Below the pieces are notes generated by a model. That model did not search any database. It was not told the origin of the DNA and saw only the letters and a program-made list of their open reading frames with translations. The position numbers and the translations under genes were made by a program. From the NCBI RefSeq assembly GCF_024806495.1, contig NZ_JANUFF010000004.1, positions 310,001 to 374,000 of the forward strand: 64,000 bases of DNA, written 5' to 3'. Below, one piece after another: positions 27,206 through 36,490 of the stretch. The stretch comes from Chryseobacterium sp. JUb7 (GTDB lineage Bacteria; Bacteroidota; Bacteroidia; Flavobacteriales; Weeksellaceae). Position 1 is the stretch's first letter. Every line of letters starts with the position of its first letter.

Positions 27206-27928
27206 ATGAAAAAAAATACAGTTATCATTCCCTTTTTTGTTCTTTTAATTTCCAATTTTTCTTATGCTCAAAAAAACAGCAGGCATATTTTGAAAAGCAC
27301 CAATATCAAAGAAATTGAAGAATATCTGAAAAGCGCACATCCCGAGGATCCTAAAAGAGCTCTATTAAAATCAAAGGTTATTGCCTTAAAAAACGAAGAA
27401 TGGACAAAAGGTAAAAAAGATGCTAAACCTATGGAAGCAAGGCCTGTTATCACAGAAATACCTAATAAAGTCCTACGAAATCCCAATTCGGAAGAAGCAG
27501 AAGAATTTAAAAAGCTGATTGGACTCAGTGCAGACGAGCATAAACAAAAAACAGCAAAAATACTGACAGCCATGTTTGATGAAGATATTACAAGTAAGGA
27601 AGCTATTCTTTTATTTAAAAATAATTCAGATTGCAATATTGTCTTAAGAATACAGGGGAAAGACTTTTATAACCTTGCTGTTCCTGCACAGGGAGAAAAT
27701 TCTATTGTCATCAATAAAGGAGCTTATAACTTTAGCGCAAATGTATGCGATGTAAAATATAATTCGCAAAAAGACATTAAAAAAAGTATATTTGTAGCAT
27801 TAGACAATCCTTCATATAAAAATACCAAATCCAGCCCTGCTTCAGCCACAGAACCTAAATCAGGCAACGATATAGATGTCAGTAAAGTTGCAGCAAATCC
27901 TTTAAAAAAGAAGAAAGGTAAAAAATAG
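27206..27928 (+). CDS. Secreted protein of the four-member paralogous family
   Basis: A 240-residue protein with a signal peptide (MKKNTVIIPFFVLLISNFSYAQ), the N-terminal helical segment HILKSTNIKEIEEYLKSAH and the shared C-terminal unit (EEFKKLIGLSADEHKQKTAK, NNSDCNIVLRIQG, KGAYNFSANVCDVKYNSQK). Compared with the 25450 product the tail is longer and ends in a basic NPLKKKKGKK stretch. It is 8 bases before the fourth paralogue, so both are probably co-transcribed. The 200 bases before it hold only a weak hairpin after trmB (about 27089-27107) and no clear -7 motif. The function is unknown; the pattern of repeated paralogues suggests redundant or ligand-variant secreted factors. Confidence 0.75.
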   Translation: MKKNTVIIPFFVLLISNFSYAQKNSRHILKSTNIKEIEEYLKSAHPEDPKRALLKSKVIALKNEEWTKGKKDAKPMEARPVITEIPNKVLRNPNSEEAEEFKKLIGLSADEHKQKTAKILTAMFDEDITSKEAILLFKNNSDCNIVLRIQGKDFYNLAVPAQGENSIVINKGAYNFSANVCDVKYNSQKDIKKSIFVALDNPSYKNTKSSPASATEPKSGNDIDVSKVAANPLKKKKGKK

Positions 27929-27936
27929 ATCGAAAT

Positions 27937-28374
27937 ATGAGAAAATTATTTCTTTTCGCCACATTAATTCTCATAACATACAGTTGCAGTGTAAATTACA
28001 ATAATTACCCTGTAAAGAAAACCTATCCTTCCACCGGAAATACAAACAATTCATCCATCAATACAGAAGGGGAATACAGCGAACTTATTAAGACTTATAA
28101 ACCCGAGACAACAGAAGTATTGAATGATCTCTTAAATGGCTCATCAGACCACTCTAAAACATCTGTTTCGGTTCATAATAAATCGAGATGCAATATGGTG
28201 CTTACGATCAATGGAGGCGGCTATTATAAAAAAATACCCATTACTGCCGGAAAAATAGGATATGCCATGGTACCCAAAAACCAAAACTACACACTTTCCG
28301 GAATGGTTTGCAGCTCTGCCTATAATAAGAAAACATTTATATCAAGCTCTTATTCTATTACACTTTCAAATTAG
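27937..28374 (+). CDS. Short lipoprotein of the four-member paralogous family
   Basis: A 145-residue protein with a lipoprotein signal (MRKLFLFATLILITYSCS, Cys at residue 17), unlike its paralogues, which have plain signal peptides. It keeps only the C-terminal unit (NKSRCNMVLTINGGGYYKK, then NYTLSGMVCSSAYNKKTF) with the two conserved Cys after a short Asn/Ser-rich linker. It follows the 27206 gene by 8 bases, consistent with a two-gene operon in which one product is membrane-anchored and the other is soluble. A shared bidirectional terminator separates it from rpsB on the other strand. Confidence 0.72.
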   Translation: MRKLFLFATLILITYSCSVNYNNYPVKKTYPSTGNTNNSSINTEGEYSELIKTYKPETTEVLNDLLNGSSDHSKTSVSVHNKSRCNMVLTINGGGYYKKIPITAGKIGYAMVPKNQNYTLSGMVCSSAYNKKTFISSSYSITLSN

Positions 28375-28404
28375 CCAAAAAAATCAAGGCAGATCAAAAT
28401 AAAA

Positions 28405-28433
28405 AAACCACTAAGTAATCTTAGTGGTTTTTC
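28405..28433. terminator. Bidirectional terminator (27937 gene / rpsB)
   Basis: A perfect 11-bp stem (28405-28415 with 28420-28430) and a TAAT loop, with an A run before and a T run after, lie between convergent genes. Confidence 0.88.
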
Positions 28434-28455
28434 TTATATTAAAGAAAATCTTTAA

Positions 28456-29217
28456 TTATTCAGCATCGAAATCAGCATCTTTTTCAGCAGATACTTTTTC
28501 TCCTTCTTCTTTAGATTTTTCTTTATCAGCTTTTCTTTGAGACTGCCCTTCTTTGATAGAATCAGAAACAATGTTTAAGATCATATCGATAGATTTAGAA
28601 GCATCATCGTTTCCTGGGATAACGAAGTCTACTTTTCTAGGATCAGAGTTTGTATCAACAATACCGAAAACTGGAATACCTAATTTCTTAGCTTCAGTTA
28701 CAGCAATGTGCTCTCTCATGATATCTACAACGAAGATTGCAGAAGGAAGACGAACCATGTCAGAGATAGAACCTAAGTTTTTCTCTAAGTTAGCTCTTTG
28801 TCTGTCAACTTGTAATCTTTCTTTTTTAGATAAAGTTTCGAACGTACCGTCTTTTTTCATTTTGTCGATAGAGTTCATCTTCTTTACAGCCTTTCTGATA
28901 GTAACGAAGTTCGTTAACATACCTCCTGGCCATCTTTCTGTAATATAAGGCATATTAAGTTCAGAAGCGTGTTTTGCAACTACTTCTTTCGCTTGCTTTT
29001 TAGTAGCTACGAAAAGAACTTTTTTACCTGCAGAAGTTAATTTTTCTAAAGCGCTACAAGCTTCATCCAATTTAACTGCTGTTTTATGTAAGTCTACAAT
29101 GTGAATACCATTTTTCTCCATAAAAATGTATGGAGCCATATTTGGATTCCACTTTCTAGTCATGTGACCGAAGTGTACACCAGCCTCTAGAAGGTCTTTT
29201 ACATTTGCTTTTGCCAT
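28456..29217 (-). CDS. rpsB: 30S ribosomal protein S2
   Basis: A 253-residue S2 protein of the small subunit. The start MAKANVKDLLEAGVHFGHMT and the segment FVATKKQAKEVVAKHASELN, ITERWPGGMLTNF and VVDIMREHIAVTEAKKLGIP are diagnostic. The C-terminal tail is acidic and charged (DKEKSKEEGEKVSAEKDADF), longer than in Escherichia coli, as in many Bacteroidota. It is downstream of rplM and rpsI on the same strand but separated from rpsI by 207 bases that hold an inverted repeat. The usual partner tsf is not next to it. Confidence 0.97.
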   Translation of the reverse strand: MAKANVKDLLEAGVHFGHMTRKWNPNMAPYIFMEKNGIHIVDLHKTAVKLDEACSALEKLTSAGKKVLFVATKKQAKEVVAKHASELNMPYITERWPGGMLTNFVTIRKAVKKMNSIDKMKKDGTFETLSKKERLQVDRQRANLEKNLGSISDMVRLPSAIFVVDIMREHIAVTEAKKLGIPVFGIVDTNSDPRKVDFVIPGNDDASKSIDMILNIVSDSIKEGQSQRKADKEKSKEEGEKVSAEKDADFDAE

Positions 29218-29305
29218 GTTTTCTGTTTTTGTTAGTTTACTTTCCGTTTCTTAAACAATCAACAACTTCTTTAGATGGGAGAAGTGTTTGGATGCTAAAC
29301 GTAAC

Positions 29306-29424
29306 GGGCAATTGGCGGTTTGCTTTTTGCTTGTGGCAATTGGCTTTTCGCCGAGATTAAGTTTAAAAAAATTTTAATAAATTCCTGAAGCCAATAGCCA
29401 AAAGCCATTCGCCAACAGCAAATC
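29306..29424. repeat. Imperfect inverted repeat in the rpsI-rpsB gap
   Basis: The left arm (29306-29356) is built of repeats of the word TTGGC/TTTGC (GCAATTGGC occurs twice), and the right arm (29384-29424) reads as its imperfect reverse complement (GCCAATAGCCAAAAGCC, CGCCAACAGC). An AT-rich loop of about 27 bases lies between. The whole could fold into a long broken hairpin. It looks like a degenerate palindromic intergenic element inserted in a ribosomal operon, since its composition differs from its surroundings. The right arm ends at the rpsI stop. Confidence 0.6.
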
Positions 29425-29811
29425 TTAACGTTTTGAGAATTGGAATCTCTTTCTTGCTTTTTTCTGACCTGGCTTCTTTCTTTCCACCATTCTTGCGTCT
29501 CTTGTAAGTAAACCAGCTGGTTTCAAAGCTAATCTGAATTCAGCATTGATTTCGCATAAAGCTCTTGAAATACCTAATCTGATAGCTTCTGCCTGACCTG
29601 TATTACCACCACCGAAAACATTTACGGTAACGTCATACTGACCAACAGTTTCAGAAAGGATAAACGGTTGGTTCAACTTGTAAACCATCACGTCTGTAGA
29701 GAAATAAGTTGCAGCATCTTTACCGTTTACTGTAATGTTACCAGTTCCTGGCTTTACATAAACTCTCGCTACAGAAGTTTTTCTTCTTCCGATTTTGTGA
29801 ACTATAGACAT
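29425..29811 (-). CDS. rpsI: 30S ribosomal protein S9
   Basis: A 128-residue S9. [20 protein letters not shown] at the start and the basic tail [20 protein letters not shown] ending KRFQFSKR are family hallmarks; the C-terminal Lys-Arg end reaches the P-site tRNA. It begins 6 bases after the rplM stop. This is the classic L13-S9 operon. Confidence 0.98.
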   Translation of the reverse strand: MSIVHKIGRRKTSVARVYVKPGTGNITVNGKDAATYFSTDVMVYKLNQPFILSETVGQYDVTVNVFGGGNTGQAEAIRLGISRALCEINAEFRLALKPAGLLTRDARMVERKKPGQKKARKRFQFSKR

Positions 29812-29817
29812 AATTAA

Positions 29818-30273
29818 TTATTTAAATTCGTTAACATTAATTGTTTTAGGCTGTTGAGCTTCATGTTTGTGCTCAGTTCCTTCATATAAATAAAGGTTCT
29901 TTAATAAAGCAGATCCTAATCTGTTTTTAGGCAACATACCTTTTACAGACTTTTCTAATACTTTTAAAGAATCTTTCTTTTGAAGTTCAGCCGCAGTCAT
30001 AGACTTCTGTCCTCCAGGGTAACCTGTATGCCAGATATAAGTCTTGTCGTTCCACTTGTTTCCAGAAAGAGTAACTTTCCCAGCATTCAAAACGATTACG
30101 TTATCACCACAATCTACGTGAGGTGTGTAGTTCGTTTTGTGCTTACCTCTCAAAATCTTTGCAACCGTAGAAGCTAGTCTTCCTAACGGCTGTCCTTCAG
30201 CGTCTACCACAACCCATTCTTTATTAGCAGTAGCTTTGTTCGCTGAAACAGTTTTGTAACTTAATGTATTCAC
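29818..30273 (-). CDS. rplM: 50S ribosomal protein L13
   Basis: A 151-residue L13. The segment KEWVVVDAEGQPLGRLASTV, the GKHKTNYTPHVDCGDNVIV stretch and KMLPKNRLG-like GMLPKNRLGSALLKNLYLY identify it. It binds 23S rRNA early in large-subunit assembly. It is the first gene of the reverse operon, under the promoter at 30320-30350, with a leader of about 40 bases. Confidence 0.98.
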   Translation of the reverse strand: MNTLSYKTVSANKATANKEWVVVDAEGQPLGRLASTVAKILRGKHKTNYTPHVDCGDNVIVLNAGKVTLSGNKWNDKTYIWHTGYPGGQKSMTAAELQKKDSLKVLEKSVKGMLPKNRLGSALLKNLYLYEGTEHKHEAQQPKTINVNEFK

Positions 30274-30319
30274 ACGTTTTAGTTAAAGATTAAACATAAT
30301 TTCCCCCTAAAAGGGTGTG

Positions 30320-30350
30320 CAAAGGTACAAATTATTTTTGGATTGCAAAA
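30320..30350 (-). promoter_or_regulatory. Bacteroidota promoter of the rplM operon (-33 and -7)
   Basis: On the reverse strand TTTG (30349-30346) and TACCTTTG (30327-30320) are 18 bases apart, fitting the -33 TTTG and -7 TAnnTTTG consensus. It is the clearest complete promoter in the window. Confidence 0.8.
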
Positions 30351-30497
30351 ACTTATTTTATTTAATCCGTAGATCTGTATTTTGATTAAACGATTCGACA
30401 GATTTCATCTATAACAATTATTTCTGGCATAAATATTGTAAAAGAAATTTCGATGAAAAAAATATTCTAAAAGATTCTAAAAACACGGTGATAAAGT

Positions 30498-30521
30498 AAA
30501 GAGTTTAGTTTTAAACTCTTT
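30498..30521. other. Isolated hairpin in the rplM-DUF3667 gap
   Basis: The 342-base gap between the divergent genes at 30273 and 30616 holds the two promoters and this 10-bp perfect stem (30498-30507 with 30512-30521, GTTT loop) followed by a T-rich stretch. It looks like a terminator without a gene before it on the forward strand. It may be the relic of a lost gene. Nothing else is seen in the gap. Confidence 0.5.
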
Positions 30522-30591
30522 CTTTATTAACTTTTCTTTAATTATTCCAATAAAAGTTTACGAATTACAATATCATATTTAGTTAAATAAT

Positions 30592-30599
30592 TATATTTG
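30592..30599 (+). promoter_or_regulatory. Bacteroidota -7 promoter element (DUF3667 gene)
   Basis: TATATTTG, followed by C, lies 16 bases before the ATG at 30616. Confidence 0.58.
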
Positions 30600-30615
30600 C
30601 TAAAAACATAAAAGC

Positions 30616-31713
30616 ATGAGCCACGGAAAGTTAAGGGAAAATAAAAACTGTCTTAATTGCAATCATCAGGTTGAAGAAAGATTTTGCCCTCATTGCGGTC
30701 AGGAGAATATTGAGACCCGCCAGCCATTCCATTACCTTTTCACTCATTTTATTGAGGATTTTACACATTATGACGGGCAGTTCTGGCAAACGATTAAATA
30801 TCTTCTGATCCGCCCGGGAAAACTGACTAAAGAATATCTTTCGGGGAAAAGACAAACTTATGTTGCCCCTGTGAAGTTATACATCTTCATCAGCTTCATT
30901 ACCTTTTTAGTTCCTAATTTTTTCCCTCATTCTGAAAGTGGTGATCATAAAAAAGAAAAAACAATACAAGTAGATTCTAAAACAAAAAAAGAAGAGCAGG
31001 CACAAAATACGGAAAAGACTCTTGAAAATCTTACAAAAGAAGGTATCCTGTCTGAAAAGACAGCACAGAAAACAAAAAGCGTTATCGATTCTGCCAAAAA
31101 AGCCGATCCTACAGACGACCTTATTGACAGCTCATTATCTGACGAAAGTGCCCCAATTCTAAATGCACATAACATGACAGAATATGAGCAACTTCAAAAA
31201 AAAGACGAATCGGGCTTCTACTCGATTATGAAACCTCTGGCGAAGAAAATGTTTGAAATGAAGGAAAAAGGCTTAACTAAAAAACAAATTTGGGAAAAAT
31301 ACGGAGAAACAATTGTTCATACTGTTCCAAAGGCACTTTTTGTATACTTACCTATATTTGCATTTTTTTTATGGATTTTCCACAACAAGAAGAAATGGTG
31401 GTATTTTGACCACGGCATTTTCACCTTACATTACTTTTCTTTTTTGCTTCTGGCAATTCTAAGTTTTATTATTTTAAAAAATATAGTGAGCTATCTTCCT
31501 GATTACGGAATTATAAACTTACTCTACCTTTTAGCCTATACAGCACTCATTATATACCTGTCGGTTTATTTTTTCATAGCACATCACAGAGTCTATGAGC
31601 ATTCCAGAACCATGAGTGTATTTAAGGGGATGGCTTTATTTATTGTAAATTGTATCGGGTTAACCTGTATGTTCTTGGTATTATTATATGTAAGTTTAAT
31701 TACCATGCATTAA
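30616..31713 (+). CDS. DUF3667 membrane protein with zinc ribbon
   Basis: A 365-residue protein. The N-terminus has a zinc ribbon with Cys12, Cys15, Cys24 and Cys27 (CLNCNHQVEERFCPHCGQEN), followed by the DUF3667 signature (HYDGQFWQTIKYLLIRPGKL, then EYLSGKRQTYVAPVKLY) and one membrane segment (YIFISFITFLVPNFF). A charged, soluble Lys/Glu-rich loop of about 130 residues follows, then three or four membrane helices in the last 130 residues. The ribbon should be cytoplasmic. The function of the family is not known. The stop overlaps that of the convergent small membrane gene. Confidence 0.88.
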   Translation: MSHGKLRENKNCLNCNHQVEERFCPHCGQENIETRQPFHYLFTHFIEDFTHYDGQFWQTIKYLLIRPGKLTKEYLSGKRQTYVAPVKLYIFISFITFLVPNFFPHSESGDHKKEKTIQVDSKTKKEEQAQNTEKTLENLTKEGILSEKTAQKTKSVIDSAKKADPTDDLIDSSLSDESAPILNAHNMTEYEQLQKKDESGFYSIMKPLAKKMFEMKEKGLTKKQIWEKYGETIVHTVPKALFVYLPIFAFFLWIFHNKKKWWYFDHGIFTLHYFSFLLLAILSFIILKNIVSYLPDYGIINLLYLLAYTALIIYLSVYFFIAHHRVYEHSRTMSVFKGMALFIVNCIGLTCMFLVLLYVSLITMH

Positions 31714-32042
31714 TTGCGCAGAGACTTTGTTGCCCTGAAACTTGCAATTAAATAATAAGCGACAAAAACAGTAGAAAACTTCAGGATAGAAGGAATCGCC
31801 AATTCAATACTGAATAATAAAGTTCCGATCAGCACCAAAATTCCCATGGCCACAAAAGACAATCCAAGCTTTTGCGGTAAGGAAATATTTGGCGTATCAA
31901 GATAATAAGCAATTCCCCATGCAATACCGAAAGCCAGAGCATAAAATATATCAAGACCGAGGTTATCTGAGCTGTAAAAAAAATAATTAATTAAAAAACT
32001 CAAAACCGTACCCAACGCAAAATATAGCAATGCTTTTTTCAT
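31710..32042 (-). CDS. Small membrane protein, unknown function
   Basis: A 110-residue protein with a start MKKALLYFALGTVLSFLINYFF and about four predicted membrane helices (4-22, 30-48, 57-78, 84-102) separated by short loops. It overlaps the 3' end of the DUF3667 gene by 4 bases, tail to tail. I do not recognise the family. The open frame, hydrophobic periodicity and an ATG after a non-coding gap support it as a real gene. It ends with a basic tail (FRATKSLRN). Confidence 0.65.
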   Translation of the reverse strand: MKKALLYFALGTVLSFLINYFFYSSDNLGLDIFYALAFGIAWGIAYYLDTPNISLPQKLGLSFVAMGILVLIGTLLFSIELAIPSILKFSTVFVAYYLIASFRATKSLRN

Positions 32043-32194
32043 ACCTTATATATAATATGGTGCAAAAGTAAAGATTTTAGTTATCATTTCTAAACGAATG
32101 TTTGTTATTTCAGGGAAGATTCAATTCATTGAAATCAAATAAACAATTAATAACCAATAAATTAAATATAAAATTCAGGTTCTTATTTTATTAT

Positions 32195-32202
32195 TATATT
32201 TG
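32195..32202 (+). promoter_or_regulatory. Bacteroidota -7 promoter element (icmF)
   Basis: TATATTTG lies 26 bases before the ATG at 32229. Confidence 0.58.
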
Positions 32203-32228
32203 GAATTCAGAAATTCTCTAGATTTTTT

Positions 32229-35200
32229 ATGGAAACCCAAAAATATACTCCTAAAAACAAAGTAAGAATCGTAACAGCTGCGTCTTTATTCGACGGTCAC
32301 GATGCTGCGATTAATATTATGCGCCGTGTTATTCAGGGAACAGGATGTGAAGTCATCCACCTTGGTCACGACAAGTCTGCTGAAGAAGTTGTAAATACAG
32401 CCATTCAGGAAGATGCCAACGCAATTGCCCTAACTTCTTATCAGGGAGGTCACAACGAATATTTTAAATATATCTACGACCTTTTAAGAGAGAAAAACTC
32501 CCCGCAGATCAAGATTTTTGGAGGCGGTGGCGGCGTAATCCTGCCTGAAGAAATCGAAGATATTATGTCTTACGGAATCGACAGAATTTATTCTCCGGAC
32601 GATGGTCGTGAACTTGGTTTACAAGGAATGATCGACGATCTGGTGAAAAGATCGGATTTCGCAACAGGAAAAGATGTAGAGGCAAGTGATTTAGATTCAA
32701 TTAGTTTTGAAAACTCTACGAGCATTGCAAAAATCATTTCTGCCGTTGAAAACTTCTCAGAAGAAAAACCTGAACTGGTAAAAGCAATTGATGAAAAATC
32801 AAAAGATTTAAATATTCCGATCATTGGTATCACAGGTACAGGTGGAGCCGGAAAATCTTCATTAACAGACGAATTGGTAAGACGTTTTATCCGTTCAAAT
32901 CCGGATAAAAAAATTGCTATTATTTCCATTGACCCCTCTAAAAAGAAAACAGGAGGTGCACTTTTGGGTGACAGAATTCGTATGAACGCGATCAATGATC
33001 CGCGAGTTTATATGCGTTCGATGGCGACAAGAGAAAACAACGTTTCTGTTTCTCCGTTTATTCATTCTGCTTTAAATGTATTGAAGTTGGCTCATCCGGA
33101 TGTAATTATTCTAGAAACTTCAGGTATCGGACAGTCCGGTTCGGAAGTTTCTGATTTTGCTGATGTTTCAATGTACGTAATGACTCCTGAATACGGAGCT
33201 TCGACACAGTTGGAAAAAATCGACATGTTGGATTACGCAGATTTAGTTGCTTTAAATAAATCCGATAAAAGAGGTGCTTTGGATGCGCTTCAAGCCGTAA
33301 GAAAACAGTTTCAGAGAAACCATTTATTATGGGAAAGCCCATTGGATGACATGCCGGTTTATGCTACAAAAGCATCTCAGTTCAATGATCATGGCACAAC
33401 GGAATTATACAACAGATTAGTTTCTAAGGTAAATGATAAATTTGCTGATTTAAATTTAAAAGGTTTTGTTGAACAGGAAATTACAGACGAAGTAACGATC
33501 ATTCCTCCAAAAAGAGTGCGTTACCTTTCTGAAATTGTTGAAAACAACAGACAATACGATGCTAATGTTGAAAAACAGGCTGAATTAGCAAGGAAAATGT
33601 ATCATATTGAAGGCGTAAGAAACTTCCTTTCGAATGAAACATTGGATGCTGAATATCAAAAAGCTGAAAAAGATCTTCAACAGGAAAATATTGACTTCCT
33701 GAAAACCTGGGACGATACGAAAGATGCTTTCAAAGCTGAATTTTATTCCTATTTCGTTCGTGGAAAAGAAATTAAAGTTGAAACTTCAACAGAATCTTTA
33801 TCACACTTAAGGATTCCAAAAATCTCTTTACCAAAATATACAGATTGGGGGGATTTGATCAAATGGAAAGGTCAGGAAAACCTTCCGGGAGGCTTCCCAT
33901 ATACAGCCGGAATTTACCCTTTCAAAAGAACCGGTGAAGATCCTACAAGAATGTTCGCCGGAGAAGGAGGTCCTGAAAGAACGAACAGAAGATTCCATTA
34001 TGTTTCTGCGGAAATGCCTGCAAAACGTTTGTCTACCGCTTTTGACTCGGTAACATTGTACGGACAAGATCCAGCTTTACCACCGGATATTTATGGTAAA
34101 ATCGGAAATGCCGGAGTTTCTATTGCGACTTTAGATGATGCTAAAAAACTATATTCAGGATTTGATCTGGTGAATGCATTGACTTCAGTTTCCATGACAA
34201 TCAACGGACCGGCTCCGATGTTGTTGGCTTTCTTCATGAATGCTGCCATCGACCAGAATGTTGAGAAATATATTGCTGAAAATAAGCTTGAGGCTAAGGT
34301 TGAGGAAGTTTTAAAAGCAAAATTCGACGATAAAGGTCTAGAAAGACCTAAATATAATGGAGAACTTCCTCCTTCAAATAATGGCTTAGGGTTAAAATTA
34401 TTAGGAATCACGGGAGATGAAGTTATTCCTGCTGAAGCTTATGCTGAAATTAAAGCTAAAACAATTGCGACAGTTCGTGGTACCGTTCAGGCTGATATTT
34501 TAAAAGAAGATCAGGCACAAAATACTTGTATTTTCTCTACTGAATTTGCCTTGAGATTGATGGGTGATGTTCAGGAATATTTTATCACAGAAAAAGTAAG
34601 AAACTTCTACTCGGTTTCTATTTCAGGATATCACATTGCAGAAGCGGGAGCAAATCCTGTTTCACAGTTGGCATTTACATTGGCAAACGGTTTCACGTAT
34701 GTTGAATATTATTTGTCAAGAGGAATGGACATCAACGATTTTGCACCCAACTTATCATTCTTCTTCTCCAACGGTATCGACCCTGAATATTCTGTGATCG
34801 GACGTGTAGCGAGAAGAATCTGGGCAAAAGCCATGAAAATAAAATACGGGGCAGACGAAAGAAGCCAGATGCTGAAATATCATATTCAGACTTCAGGACG
34901 TTCACTTCACGCTCAGGAAATTGATTTTAATGATATCAGAACAACCTTACAGGCACTTTATGCAATTTACGATAACTGTAATTCATTGCACACAAATGCT
35001 TATGACGAGGCTATTACAACGCCGACTGAGCAGTCTGTAAGAAGAGCGATGGCAATTCAGTTGATCATCAATAAAGAATTAGGATTAGCGAAAAACGAAA
35101 ATCCACTTCAAGGTTCATTTATTATTGAAGAATTGACGGATTTAGTTGAAGAAGCTGTGTATGCAGAATTCGACAGAATCACAGAAAGAGGTGGTGTTTT

Positions 35201-35576
35201 GGGAGCGATGGAAACAATGTACCAACGTTCGAAAATTCAGGAAGAATCAATGCATTACGAATGGTTGAAACACACTGGGGAATATCCGATCATTGGTGTA
35301 AATACGTTCTTAGGAAAAGACGGTTCACCAACGGTTCGTCCGGGAGAAGTTATCCGTTCGACTGAGGAAGAAAAGCAGGTTCAGATTGAAACATTGCATA
35401 ACTTCCAGAGATCTAATGAAGATAAGTCTGAAGAAGCTTTGAAAACATTACAACACGCAGCAATCAATCAGCAAAACTTATTTGCCGTAATGATGGATGC
35501 AGTGAAATATTGTTCTCTTGGGCAGATTACCAATGCACTTTTTGAAGTGGGCGGTAAGTACAGAAGAAATATGTAA
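32229..35576 (+). CDS. icmF: Fused acyl-CoA mutase (IcmF type)
   Basis: An 1115-residue fusion of three parts. The N-terminus is a B12-binding domain ([13 protein letters not shown] at residues 21-33, the histidine of DGHD being the cobalt ligand, and GGGGGVI about 98-104). The middle is a MeaB/ArgK-like P-loop GTPase chaperone ([17 protein letters not shown] around residue 200, then IISIDPSKK), which loads and protects the cofactor. The C-terminal mutase barrel begins near residue 554 ([20 protein letters not shown]). This is the IcmF layout, in which coenzyme B12 rearranges a branched acyl-CoA to a linear one, typically isobutyryl-CoA to butyryl-CoA. The barrel has Tyr in AGIYPFKR, so the preferred substrate is uncertain. 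It is alone in its transcript. Confidence 0.9.
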   Translation: METQKYTPKNKVRIVTAASLFDGHDAAINIMRRVIQGTGCEVIHLGHDKSAEEVVNTAIQEDANAIALTSYQGGHNEYFKYIYDLLREKNSPQIKIFGGGGGVILPEEIEDIMSYGIDRIYSPDDGRELGLQGMIDDLVKRSDFATGKDVEASDLDSISFENSTSIAKIISAVENFSEEKPELVKAIDEKSKDLNIPIIGITGTGGAGKSSLTDELVRRFIRSNPDKKIAIISIDPSKKKTGGALLGDRIRMNAINDPRVYMRSMATRENNVSVSPFIHSALNVLKLAHPDVIILETSGIGQSGSEVSDFADVSMYVMTPEYGASTQLEKIDMLDYADLVALNKSDKRGALDALQAVRKQFQRNHLLWESPLDDMPVYATKASQFNDHGTTELYNRLVSKVNDKFADLNLKGFVEQEITDEVTIIPPKRVRYLSEIVENNRQYDANVEKQAELARKMYHIEGVRNFLSNETLDAEYQKAEKDLQQENIDFLKTWDDTKDAFKAEFYSYFVRGKEIKVETSTESLSHLRIPKISLPKYTDWGDLIKWKGQENLPGGFPYTAGIYPFKRTGEDPTRMFAGEGGPERTNRRFHYVSAEMPAKRLSTAFDSVTLYGQDPALPPDIYGKIGNAGVSIATLDDAKKLYSGFDLVNALTSVSMTINGPAPMLLAFFMNAAIDQNVEKYIAENKLEAKVEEVLKAKFDDKGLERPKYNGELPPSNNGLGLKLLGITGDEVIPAEAYAEIKAKTIATVRGTVQADILKEDQAQNTCIFSTEFALRLMGDVQEYFITEKVRNFYSVSISGYHIAEAGANPVSQLAFTLANGFTYVEYYLSRGMDINDFAPNLSFFFSNGIDPEYSVIGRVARRIWAKAMKIKYGADERSQMLKYHIQTSGRSLHAQEIDFNDIRTTLQALYAIYDNCNSLHTNAYDEAITTPTEQSVRRAMAIQLIINKELGLAKNENPLQGSFIIEELTDLVEEAVYAEFDRITERGGVLGAMETMYQRSKIQEESMHYEWLKHTGEYPIIGVNTFLGKDGSPTVRPGEVIRSTEEEKQVQIETLHNFQRSNEDKSEEALKTLQHAAINQQNLFAVMMDAVKYCSLGQITNALFEVGGKYRRNM

Positions 35577-35609
35577 GTCCGTAGCCGGACTGGCAATTTA
35601 TAAATTAAG

Positions 35610-35645
35610 CACCTCAGGGAATTTTCTTTGAGGTGTTTCTTTTTA
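35610..35645 (+). terminator. Intrinsic terminator after icmF
   Basis: A 7-bp perfect stem (35610-35616 with 35629-35635) that can extend by further pairs, followed by a T run, 33 bases after the stop. Confidence 0.7.
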
Positions 35646-35746
35646 TATGAAAAAACTGAAATATTTCAGTATTGGAATATTTCTGAAAAAATAGCATATC
35701 TAATTTCTCGGAGTTTTTTATTTTCGCACCGAAATTAATGATAACT

Positions 35747-36412
35747 ATGAAAAAATTATTTTTTGTTTTTGCAGCACTTAGTTTGTTAACAAGCTGCCTT
35801 CCTAAAGTTGCTTTGGCTCCGGAATACTGGAACAAACCCTCTAAAGTCGGAATATTAGTCAATGCTACTCCACCCGCAAAATATAAAGAAGGCTCTCAGG
35901 GACTTTTAGATATGGCTGTAACATCTGGAGATAAATACCAGGAAGCCCTGAATTTAATCGGTGAAAAAATACATCCAAAAGAAGAATTAATTGCAATGTA
36001 TTCTGAAATTTTACAATCAAAAGGGAAAGAAATTGTAATCATTGATGAAAAATTTGATCCTAAGACAGCGACAAAATTTAGTGGGACAAAAGCAGAAGGA
36101 AAAAAGTATTCCCGATATGATTTTAGTGATTTAAAATCTAAATATAATGTTGATGAATTATTATTCGTTGATGTAAATCATGGCTTTATGATCTCCTACT
36201 ATGGAATGATAGAAACCGGAAAAATGGCTCATACGTTTTTGAACACAAGCTTAATCAATCTATCAGATCAGAGTCTTGTAATGTCTAGCCTGAATATGAA
36301 AAACGTGGCCCTGAAAAAATGGAAAGACAATAATTACGAATCTTCAATACAGGGAGTGAGATCATCTCTGGATCAGGCGAAGGAAGAAGAAAAGAATATC
36401 AATCTGAAATAA
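35747..36412 (+). CDS. Lipoprotein, unknown function
   Basis: A 221-residue protein with a lipoprotein signal (MKKLFFVFAALSLLTSCLP, Cys near residue 17). I chose the ATG at 35747, since the alternative at 35738 only adds three residues ahead of an ideal signal. The mature part is mixed alpha/beta, with VGILVNATPP, ELLFVDVNHGFMISYYG and a charged C-terminal helix (QAKEEEKNINLK). The repeated pattern of a strand then MAHTFLNTSLINLSDQSLVM suggests a compact sandwich. I do not recognise the family. A degenerate -7 motif (TATTTTCG) is 20 bases before the start. Confidence 0.7.
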   Translation: MKKLFFVFAALSLLTSCLPKVALAPEYWNKPSKVGILVNATPPAKYKEGSQGLLDMAVTSGDKYQEALNLIGEKIHPKEELIAMYSEILQSKGKEIVIIDEKFDPKTATKFSGTKAEGKKYSRYDFSDLKSKYNVDELLFVDVNHGFMISYYGMIETGKMAHTFLNTSLINLSDQSLVMSSLNMKNVALKKWKDNNYESSIQGVRSSLDQAKEEEKNINLK

Positions 36413-36434
36413 ACATGCAACAGTAATTAAATAC

Positions 36435-36468
36435 AAAACCTCACAGCGTATTTGCTGTGAGGTTTTTA
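36435..36468. terminator. Bidirectional terminator (lipoprotein / M16 peptidase)
   Basis: A perfect 13-bp stem (36435-36447 with 36453-36465) with a short loop, flanked by A and T runs, between convergent genes. Confidence 0.88.
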
Positions 36469-36490
36469 TTTTAAAAAAAAATAAATTCTA

